A DNA stretch of 64,000 nt from Urechis unicinctus (lineage: Eukaryota; Annelida; Polychaeta; Xenopneusta; Urechidae): assembly GCA_034190875.2 (NCBI GenBank), contig CM067349.1, positions 4,031,311 to 4,095,310 on the forward strand, written 5' to 3'. Below are positions 53,361 through 64,000 of the stretch, piece after piece (position 1 is the stretch's first letter; each line of letters opens with the position of its first letter). Made by a program: the position numbers and the translations under genes. The notes beneath the pieces were generated by a model. It saw only the letters and a list, made by a program, of their open reading frames with translations. It was not told where the DNA came from and searched no databases.

Positions 53361-55920
53361 CACACCTGAACTGTTACACAGCAGTGTTGTCAATATGATA
53401 AGAGGATAACGTATTTGTGATTTATCGTATAATGGAAACACGATGTGTTGCAGTTAATGAATTTACCAAAGATTTATTCACTTCGTCTTCGCTAGTGTCA
53501 AATGGAAATGGATGATGAGTCATTATGAACCGTTGAAAGTATAGCTCAAAAGATTTGTTGTTATCGAACTGCGAACATTTTATATGGTGGCCATGCGAAT
53601 GATAAGCAGGGTTTTATTGTAAGCTTTGACAATGTTCCTAAACTTGAATTGCGATGGTAAGGTAGACGTCGACAAGAGCTATCCTTCCTCTGAAAAAGCA
53701 TTTCAAAACACTTCACAAACGCAAGTGTTTCATTTATTATACACAATTGAATGATTAATCATGGAGTGTAGATTTCATCGATTTAATATTTTGCAATCCC
53801 GAGAGTTTCCAAATATTTAGCTAGCTAGTATGATATGGATGTTGCGAGAAGTTATGACGCAATTGAAACGAATGCGCTGTTACTTTGTGGTCTTTCAAAA
53901 GGCTTTGACACAGTTATCAATGTAGATCTGCGTGATTCATTGCATTGCGGTTCATTGGTAGCACTAATACTTTTCCTACCACGCTGAACGCTTCTATAAA
54001 CGCTTGTTATTCGTCAATATCTTTCAGCTTTGGACGAAATCATTTTCACAAATCCATGCTTAAGTACAGGATGCTTTTCAAGGTTACACTTTCGACGGGC
54101 TCATTATCAGATCGACATAGAGTGAGATTTGAGGGGATTAAATAGCACCAGATTGCCCAATTGACGGCGATCATATCGCAAGGTCCTGCAGAAAACATTT
54201 TGATGGATATGGGTTCAATGGCATTTTCTTCACCGATGCTTACATGTTTCCAATGGGTACTATATCCATGATGGCTACAGTATGACATAGTACACCCCCT
54301 TGACAAATTGCAAATACTGCTGTATTGTTAAGAGGCATTTCTGAAAGATATTTCTCAATTGAGATTGAATGAAAAATTTAGGATGCTGAACAAATACAGG
54401 GATTTTTCATAGTATAATGCAGAAATTCGTTTAATTCAATTTATCATATCATGAAATGCTCCGTGTCTCAATATTAGCCATAGTGGAGCTGCAGCCGAAC
54501 AATAACCTCACATATTGGCGGGTGCATTGGAAGGAATAAGAACCGATGAATTGATCAACATGCTGATTCGCAAACAACCTCTCATGACTAATTGTCTATT
54601 TGAAGGACAATTTCGACAGTGATTGGCCTCTTTTGCACCTTGTAGTTGCATCTTCGCCTTCCACTGCGCAATATATGTTCTAGAGATGAGCGCAAACTAA
54701 GCGGAGATTTAATATTCATGGGGTTGATGTTAACATGCCGTGTAAACATATTTTACATTGCGCATTGCAAAAATGACGCATCCTTTGTAGCTTCCTAGGT
54801 AGACGAAAAAACAACGACCGAATATACAGCCCATTTAATACAAAAATAACCTACCAAACCGTTATCCGTACTGAATTGGTAAACCCTATACATCAACAAA
54901 AAGAAGACTCTCTGTGATCCAATTTAGCGCGTGGCGACGTTTTTGAACGACAAGCTAACATGCCATAGTCGTTGGGAATGTGAGGAATCATTGGATTAAG
55001 TCAGTCAGTCTCCTACTTATGTTTCAGCGACTCAACTTGTCCATGTCCAAACTCTTGTCCTTGTGCAATATTATTCAGTAGGATTGGCGCTCTGATCTCA
55101 CTATGGACTAGTCTTTGCCGCAGCATCTTCCCGGTACGCAACTGAGCTTCTTAGAGCATTAACATAAATAAATCTAACTGCGACCACTTTTGAATCGTTG
55201 TAAAAAAAAAAGAGCAATGACAACGTTGGAACTCGTTCTTTGGGTATATCTATGAGTACAACGAAACCTTCGCCATCAATTTACCGTAATGTGTTAACGG
55301 TTTGCCAATCAGTTGGGCAATAATGATACCCGTGAATTGGATCTTAGCCTTCTTAGTCATAATATTTATCTAATGCACTAGCGTCGCGATGATGAAAGAG
55401 ATAATAACACTAAAGCCGTCACGTGATGAATGAATAACACAGCTGACCAATGTGTTAAAACGGTAATGACTGGGGGTTGTTTGACATGCCCTTTTCCCAA
55501 CACTTCGACGTATAATACCGTTAGCGATGTATAGCGTATCTACATGACTGCATAATGGATCAAATATACAAACATTGAATAAACATCCGAACTACTTACT
55601 GACCAAAATAAATAGATTAGTAATTTAAACATCATTTCTAGCACTTATTGCTCGAAAAAACTGCATCGTAGAAACCTACAATTCTTGTTTCCATCCATCC
55701 AGGTGTTACGTTAACATCGCATATAACAAACTGGATAAAGGATAACTCGCTGTATCGATTGTTACTCCTTAACGTTTAGTTTTAATATATCGTATCAGGC
55801 GCATTGAAGATGAGTGTAGTCACAATCAAATATTCTGAAAACATCAATTGACCAAAATAGACAAGGATCAAGCCAAGTAGTGATGACATACTCTAATATG
55901 TCAGATGTGGAGTGAAGTAT
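53360..55920 (+). repeat. Block G, copy 5
   Basis: Collinear with 16,690-19,490. The 54,360-54,820 part tracks 17,990-18,450 at roughly 85-90% identity (ATGCTCCGTGTCTCAATATTA, CAACATGCTGATTCGCAAAC). It ends at a GATGATGATAC run that is the unfilled version of the 2-kb element's site. Confidence 0.85.
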
Positions 55921-56890
55921 GATGATGATACAAACTGGTTACTTGTTGCATAGCTGCGTTTGCTTTCAACGTAGTAGATCTATCACTTGTCTTTTCCCAC
56001 CATAAGTGAGTCATGCTCACTTCTTTGACTAGGTGGGGGTATGTATTTATTTACAGTCAGCATCATAGAGCAAATGGCTGATAGCAAAAGCAAACACCTG
56101 AGACGATGCGATAGTTTATGTGTACAGTTGGGTGCTGCTGTTCTGCAGTTATGTGAAAGAGTGGCGACAGGAGGATATCATGTAACATGCCATACATTTG
56201 GTAAAATGGAACGTTACTGTACCTCCAATGGACTGGTGGCCGAATTCAGCAGCAATTCATTTCTCTACATTATGCCTGTATTGCTATCTCCATCAACAGC
56301 TTCGTTAAGAAGTAAATAAATAAGGCCACAGTTCCCTGGCGGAAAATGTAGTGGGAAACCCCACTAATTCAACAAATGTTACAAAGTAACGGGCCCTGAG
56401 GGTGTTACAACATCATACTGCCACACAGCATGTCTATTGTTGAAAGATCCACTACGGTCTACTACTTTATTAAAACAACAAGATTAAAGTAGTAATGTAC
56501 TGAAAGATAAATCATTCAAATTTAGCCTGGAATTGTAAATTTTACGCTTTTAGTTTACTGTTGAAGACTTAAAGACATGCAAATGTTGATCAACGGGTTC
56601 ATATGTTATTGGTAAGATACCTTGAGCGTGTAAACTGGGGTATCGCAGCTTCACTCACTACGCATTGTGATGTGGCATGACTACTGGTTGTGCATGTGAA
56701 CCTGGCTTTGTACTAATAGACCACAAGGGAATGAGGAGGAAATTGAGTGAATCCATTGATATTGGTACTGTGCCGGGATAAACAAAGAATTGCCAACGCA
56801 CGCTCATGTTACCTTGCTGAAGAGGGAACCCATTACTTCTGTTAATGCAAAATTAAATTGTAAATATCAGTGTCAATGATTTTCTATGGA
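55921..56890 (+). repeat. Block H, copy 2
   Basis: The unbroken counterpart of 21,499-22,600, about 95% identical over 56,150-56,475. It has single-copy sequence where copy 1 has the 58-bp duplication. Confidence 0.85.
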
Positions 56891-59065
56891 CTCCTCGCAG
56901 TCTGGAAGAAGTAGAGGCAATTGCCACATCAATATCCACATTAATAACGAGTGCTAAATGTGTTGGGCGATGACATAGTGATTTCATTATCTTAAGGCCT
57001 ATAACAAAGAAAACATATTGGAGATAAATGGAGTTTTTTCCTAGTTTTCTGCTTGAAGGTGATAAAAAGGCTTGATTTGCTTATAGATTAGACGGTTGCT
57101 TTAGACTGTTATTGTTAGATCCCTTCAGAGAGCAAGATTATCAAAAAAAATATTTAAATTAGACAATGTCTAGCTATTGCAGATATGTACTGGTAATCGT
57201 TTCTTCATTTCTCCGACTATTCGGAAGCATTAACACTATTTCTGCTTCCAGAATATATATGTTAATGCTTGTTGTCCTCTGTGCATTATTTACAACCTTG
57301 ACTCAGCGCGCAAAAATTAATTGATGCTCCTTGGCACCGATGTCTATAAAACTTTTAATATGTAATGAAGACTTGGATTCATCGCATTTGCGATGAGGTG
57401 TGATAATTGCGCAAGAAACATCAGACCTATAAATAGGCTTTGACTACGCTAAGTAGCCATTTATACGATTTATTGGTCAATCGTGTCAAAGTTAACCCTA
57501 ACAGGCCATCACTTCTATAACTAAGGTCATGGCTTGTATAACCAGTCGTATATGGTGCTTTATGACTTCTCTGAGGTGTTGTGATTCAGCGTCGGCGAGA
57601 TACGGGCGGCTGAAGCGAGTCTTACTATCGCACTGTCGCCTTTTTGCTCATTATTATGCTGCAGAGCAAGTGGGAATCGAGCTATGTTGGCGTACTTTAT
57701 AGCTATCAAGCGACTGATACAGAATACGGAGCTTTAGGATAAATAGGTCGTCTCGCGTCTGTCATCAAGCTAAGAGCGTGTTTGGCACCTAACTGGCTCT
57801 GTTTTTTCGGCACTGGGGGAGCAGCAGTAACAGTATGATATCATCATAGCCACAGAGCCTGCTAAATTGCATCCTAGACATTCGAGCGAATATTTACGTT
57901 ACAGCTACCACTAGAGTATGCACATTGTCCTCTGACCTAATGTTTATGATTTATTCTGTTCGCAGTTTTGAAAGCAATAATACCATTTTAACAGAAAATA
58001 ACCGCATTTGCACCTAATGCAAGTTTCTTAATCTGATAGGACAGTGCCAATCTAAGGTCGGGATACCGACGAATATCATGGCCAATGATAAAGGTGTACA
58101 AGTAAATGTCGCATCACAGGTGAATGTACCTGTCTCCTGTTTGCTTGAATTATTTTTCATTCGCTTGCTGTGAGGCTATTCATAAGTAAGACATACCCAT
58201 TGCAAATTTCAAACGTGACTGCATATCAAGTCTTAGGCATGAATCCGCCTGATCAAAGGTGCTCTAGATATTAAGTCAGTGAATTAATGGACGGATTAGT
58301 TAGGCCGTGAATGAGTAAGCGATGCATTATTCTTTCATTGCTACCGTTGTATTGTTCGGCCTTGGACTCTGTAAGAATCATATACACACAATGAGTTAGC
58401 TTGTACGCATAATGGGACTATTCCGCTAAGAGTTAGTTATCGTACGGCTAGGTGAAGTTTTGCATCTGGCGAATCGGTGAGGCACTCTGTCAATCATATT
58501 GCCATGTGCTTGAGGTTCAAAAGCAAGAGAGCATAAAAACGAAAGCCGAGCAATGATATCAGGAATAAAAACTCCCAGATAATGTCAAATCAGAATATAA
58601 TTATTTCATCTTCAGTTCTCTTTCTGTCACTTTCTTCCCTACATCCTACAAGCTATGTGATATCGAATGGGTCCCAATACCATGGTTGCTTACTTCAGTT
58701 GCTCGTAAGATGCAAGGAATGTCGTTTACCATTTAGTCGCACAAAAAAAGAATCACATAAATGGATAATAGAATGGCCATATATATTCCATGCAATAACT
58801 GTGCGAACGTCGAGTAAATGTCACACTGAACTTTTCAGCTTGCAGATAGAGCGAGTTTTGCTGTTACTGTAAATCGGATTTTCTTTTAGCCTAGCAACAT
58901 GAACGACTGTTCAGTGTTTGTAACCGTTGAGTTGATTGGAATACTCACAGGCATACACCTAAAGCTGTGGGACTAATATCCGCAGTGCAATGTTGATTCA
59001 TATGATTGTCTGATGATTACATCCAGATATATAAACTTCATAAGCATGGTCTGAATATTGACCTG
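56890..59065 (+). repeat. Block F, copy 4
   Basis: Collinear with 14,300-16,680 and 22,600-24,225. It retains the segment (about 57,800-58,250) that copy 2 lost. Confidence 0.8.
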
Positions 59066-61655
59066 GATTGTTGTTGTTCAAATCTCAACTGTGCCACAGT
59101 AGTGTCGTCAATATGACACGGAGATGGCACAGTTTAAGACTATTGGCGTGTGATTTATTGCATAATGGAAACACGAGAATAAGTCCAACAAAGTTGAATG
59201 TTGACCTTTGTTGGGTATGTTTATTATAGCCGTGTAGTTAACGATGGGATTAGGCAGATGTCTTGCAGATGTCTTAAATTTACCTAACAGTTATTCACCT
59301 CGTCGTTGCTAGTGCCAAATGGAGTCAATATGAACCTTCAGCACCTATTTAGCTTAGAATACTATGCTTCGCTGTTTGGCCTTGAAATTTAAGCTGATTG
59401 GATGTGTTACTATCGAGCTGCGAACGTTTAAAGTATTATCATTCTGATAAATATTGACCATGCGAATGATAAGCAGGGTCATATTGATAATGTTATATTT
59501 TAAGCTTTGAAAACGTTCTTAAATTTGGATGGTCAGATAGAAGTCGCCTAGGTGCTATCATTGCTGTGAAAAAGCATTTCAAAGCACAAACGCAAGTATT
59601 ATTCTTAACTATTGAATGATCATACATGTCCGAACATCAAATGTATGTCCTAATGTAGTCCCAATAGTTACTAAATATTTAGCCAGCGAGTAAAAATAAC
59701 CCATTCACTTTGATCTGGGTGTTGGGAGGTGTGATGGTACAATTGAGTCACATACTCTGTAACTTTATGGTCTTGTTATAGGCTTTGACACAGGTGTCAA
59801 TGTAGTCCTAAATAAGCATTGGTGAATTCGTTATTAAAACATTTTAATTCCTACGCTTGATAAACATAAAGTAAGCCAAGAGAAGTTAATTCACAAAAAA
59901 GCCCCTCATATCTATTTGCCGGTTAAAAGAACAATTTCGCCGGCAATTGGTTTCTTTGGCACCTTTTCGTTCTACAAATAGGCGCAAATTAAGCAGAGGA
60001 TTAATCATTTAGGGGTTTGTCGTAACGTGCCGAGTACACTTAATTTAATTTACCTATTGTACAAATGACTCACCCTTTGTACCTTCATAAGAAGATAAAA
60101 AGCATGTGACAAATATACTAAACATTCCCCACAAAAATCGTTAACCATGCGGAGTTCGTAGACCCTATTCATCAACATAGAGAAGACTTCATGCGGCCGT
60201 GTATATTCCAATTTGGAATGACAAACTAACATGCCATCTATGTTTGTAATGTGTGGGAATATTGGAGTCACTTTGTCTCTTACTTACTTAACAAGGACTA
60301 AGTAGTTTTGTCTTTTTCATCGAGAGCAAAAGTGGAAACCTAAATGACAAAAATATCATATCCACTAATAAGAAACAATTATTTAAGCATTGGCATTGAT
60401 GAGTTGAAAAAAGTAAACGTACCGAGTTAGGGGTAGTGAATATATTCCGCTTCAGGATGTAAAACGTTCAATTTAAGTGATTATAATGTACATGTGATTT
60501 GACATGTACATGACAGGCATTCCATGTACGTTATCTTGTCAGTCTCCCTTAATTAGCTTTTGCTGGCCTAGAAAAACGACGATTTTACCTAGTCCCTGTG
60601 CAATATTGTTCAGGATCATTTGAAATAGAACGTTAAATGTTTATCAGGTTATTTAATCTCGTCTTGGCTTACTATGGACTCTGCACAAATTTGAATAGCC
60701 AGGCGGATGCCTTAGCATTTGCCTGCCTTGCTGCAGAGCTTCTCATTACAAGAGTCGTTTTGAATTGTTATAAATACAAGAGCAATATAAAAGTTGGAAC
60801 GCCTTCCTCGGGATACGCTATGAGTATCGCAATGTGTTAATCAGTTGGGCAGTAATAATACCCGTTATTTGGATGTTGGCCTTCTTAGTCATAATATTTA
60901 TCAAATGCTCTTGTGTCACACGTAGTGATGAATGAAAGATATAATAGCACTAAAAGTGATACGGGATGAACAAACAACGCAACAGACGAATGTAATAACG
61001 GTAATGAATGGGAGTTGCTTAACATGCTCTTTCCACAACCCTGTCAAAATAGATGCGCAGAAAAGTCAGATAGCGTGAATATTGTCATTTGGGATAAGCA
61101 CAGATTTCCAAAGAAGACATTGAAGACGTAATTATGTAAATCCAAATAAATATAAAGAAATTGATTTCCTCAAATTCAATAACTTTCCCGGTTTAACTAT
61201 TCAGCATACATGATGCAGACTGTGTGTTAGTTGCCGCCGCATTCGACGTAAAATGCCGCTCTGGATTATGTATAGCGTTTCTACATGACTGCATTATGTA
61301 TCAAATTTACAAATATTGAATAAACACCCAAGCTGCCTACTCCCAAAAAGAAATAGACACGCAATTTAAACATCATTATTTACGCTTATTGCTGTAGAAA
61401 ACATCATTATAGTAACCTGCAATTCTTGTTTCCACCCATACCGATGTTACGTTAACGTCGCATATAACAAAATGGATAACTCGCTGTATGGATTGTAACT
61501 CATTCTTGTTTCACTTTAATCTATCCTATCAGCCGCGTTGAAGAGAAATGAAATCAGATTTAAATATTGTGAAAACATAAATTGACAAATAGATAAGAAA
61601 CAAGCTAAGTAGTGATGACAGACTATTATATCGGATGTGGAGTGAACTACGATGA
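59066..61655 (+). repeat. Block G, copy 6
   Basis: Full-length G with two extra segments that other copies lack, at about 60,350-60,590 and 61,045-61,245. It ends with GTTACGTTAACGTCGCATAT near 61,444 and the GATGATGGTAC run. Confidence 0.8.
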
Positions 61656-62880
61656 TGGTACAAACGGCTAGCTGCTTGTTGCATAGTTGCCTTGACATTT
61701 TGAAATGTTTATCCTAAGTCCGTTTCGAATGTAATTGATATATAAGCACCTGTGTAAGGACTTCATGTCTATCTGTATGAGGAATGAGAACATAACCCTT
61801 TCAACACAATTGCAACGCTGTCTGTCTGTCATCATAGATGTAACAAATGTAATAGGTTAGATTGCTGTAATCAATAGTAGTCCAAGAGACATTCCTCAAG
61901 TAATAAATGGACACCACAAAGCAACACCTTACCAACCACACAACCCATTATGGGCTTGCCACACAAAATTAACTCACAAAGTGTGTATTTCATGCCACGG
62001 CATAATAGGTAAAAGACATGACAGGCCGCAACTAATCTTGTACCGGTTTTGTTTCGCCAATGCAAAAGCGCAGACCCTTAATGAAGTGGACATTCGTGAA
62101 CCTCATGGCATTGCGCTTAAAATCAATCGCATGGCTCTAGCGCTTGAACAATATGATTGAGGTAACATTTATAGGTTGTAAGGACGCATCGTAACGAGCT
62201 GAGCAATACTGATGCCTCCAATGGATAGACTTGTGTAAGCTTGAAAAGAGTTATTACACCTGATGCACATTCTTATCTGTGATGTCCCGTTTGGACCAGA
62301 GACAAATTTTATATCTTTCTACGTTATTGAGAACCAGCTTCAGAGCATATGTGATCGCACACGTAACATGAAGGACGTCGTTACATTAATTGATGTGTCC
62401 GCATTAACACCCATTTTACGGCCCTTTGTCTAACCGGACCCTATGTTCGTGAGATGTTATAAATGTCTCTTCATTTTTAGAATCAATGTTTCATCTTGAC
62501 AGAGGTGGTTGTTAACTTCTTTAGATACGTTACAAAAGGTGCACGTAAAGAGCGATCAGTGAGTGAATGAAATTAGCGTTGCAAATGACAGCTCCCCTTT
62601 TCCTTAGCGTGGTTCGATGCTGTACTTCATCATTGGCTTTAGTCCATGTAAAAGCACATTTACAATCTCAAGCCGCCACATTGCTGTCATACTCTATCAT
62701 CTAAAACTATCTCAGCAAAATTCGGCGATTATTTAAGAATTCAGAAATCCTTGAACGTCTCCATGTTATTGCATTTGCTCAAATCGGCTTTCCTCATTTG
62801 TATGTTTGCACCGACTGAGTTCAGTTTCCCTAACCATTTTGGGCTAAAATATTAACAGGTAACTTCATACACACATGTAC
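61656..62880 (+). repeat. Block I, copy 2
   Basis: Counterpart of 25,270-26,330, including the 137-bp identical core at 62,476-62,612. Confidence 0.85.
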
Positions 62881-64000
62881 ATATTTTCTTTAAGGTGGAA
62901 TAGGAGCAGCTAGTTTTTGTGGGATGACACGTTCACAATTTGAAGCATTATCACTATAAGACCAAACATCACATTCTGCAACACCTACAATGATTGCAAG
63001 CAATCCGATATATTTCAAAAGTATGCAACATCCTGAATACATTTGTGCCTTATCTTAAACCAAAATGAATCCACGCAATGCACGCTGCGCACGCAATGCA
63101 ATAAATTGCTTTTCCGAGTGTTCCGTACCGGGCATTATTCGATGAAGTAAAGTCACTAGAAAACTCACTGAGGTTGGCTTATGTGTCCGATTGATGAGGT
63201 GGATTATTGCTTTCACTGCTACGATTGCATACTACACCCGTAGATGTATAATAAAAAAAACCGCATGCGTGTCATGAGGCATTCCGCATGAACATTTAGC
63301 AGGCGATGTTTATTGACCTTTAAACGTAATATAAGGTATTCCATTTAAAACCACTCACAAAAATAACATCAGCAATTTCACTTGCAAATACGTGATATTG
63401 GTGTAAACAAAGTTTGAATTACTTTCTATGTTACTATTAGCCTAAGAACAATAGCATACGCAGTGCAATGGTTTACTGCAGCTCAATGTCTAGGAATACG
63501 ATTCATGCCAGGATAATAAACTACCCGCTCCCTCTAAATGTTAGGCCAACTAGCGCAGCACCACATCCAAATCACTGTTTCTAATTTATTCGAAATAGGT
63601 AAGGTATAGTTCTACATTTGACACAAATCTGCAAGCCCGCCACCCGTTGAAGTTCTTACATGATCAAATGGAGCTATGTGGTGATTATAGATAGGAACAA
63701 TTGCTCTGTACTATGACATAGCAGAGTGCTACCATGAAGTGATTCGTGTAGTCCCCGTCAGTTTCTCTGAGGGAGTAACATTCACCGACGAGTATGATAC
63801 ATTGCATGAGTTTAGTTTGATTACGACATACATAGCTAGCCCTTTAAGCACATTGCAAGACAATGGTCTGATAGGCTGATTATATTTTCAACATGTTGAA
63901 GATCTGAGCTTTTGGCTAGGAGTGCCTTTGAACGGCTGTGCCGTAGAATTATAGGCAGCTAGACATATCTGGAAGTATATGATACAAAATATCAGTTTCA
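62880..64000 (+). repeat. Block J, copy 5, running off the window
   Basis: Matches 26,330-27,000 and 27,830-28,250 (TTTTGTGGGATGACACGTTCAC; ACGCAATGCACGCTGCGCAC; CTCCCTCTAAATGTTAGGCC). The last ~230 bp are unassigned. Confidence 0.7.

Overview
This is eukaryotic, AT-rich, intron-scale DNA with no intact gene. The mobile-element remnants point to an invertebrate animal, probably a marine one: a cut-and-paste transposon coding for an XPG/FEN1-type nuclease with a CXC tail, a Polinton-type family B DNA polymerase scrap, and a GC-rich element with 3-bp TTA duplications. The species cannot be named from the sequence. Nothing looks bacterial: no operons, no long open frames and no recognisable tRNA or rRNA.

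Most of the window is a patchwork of diverged copies of a few long non-coding blocks, which I call G, K, F, H, I, J, M and N and recognised by aligning the window against itself by eye. Layout: 1-9.8 kb holds inverted partial copies of F and G, a broken DNA polymerase fragment, a 14-bp minisatellite and an (AT)78 tract. 9.80-11.07 kb is a GC-rich TIR element flanked by TTA. 11.6-28.3 kb runs G-K-F-G-[2-kb TIR element]-H-F-G-I-J-J. 28.4-43.6 kb runs M-G-K-J-M-N-F-J-M. 43.62-47.26 kb is the 3.6-kb nuclease-encoding transposon, inserted inside an M block. 47.4-53.4 kb holds weak F/N fragments and a 23-bp minisatellite. 53.4-64 kb runs G-H-F-G-I-J, repeating the order of 16.7-28 kb about 36.5 kb away. 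Block edges are approximate, usually within 50-150 bp.

The richest locus is the 43.6-47.3 kb transposon. It has ~225-bp inverted repeats that are about 99% identical over their inner ~190 bp, a 3-bp ACA duplication supported by two paralogous unfilled sites in this same window, and a wrecked reading frame. That frame still shows two Cys/His modules, all the landmark acidic residues of an XPG/FEN1-type nuclease, a helix-hairpin-helix-like motif and a nine-cysteine CXC tail. From general knowledge this fits the Academ superfamily. The mix of fresh ends and dead coding region suggests a non-autonomous copy mobilised in trans.
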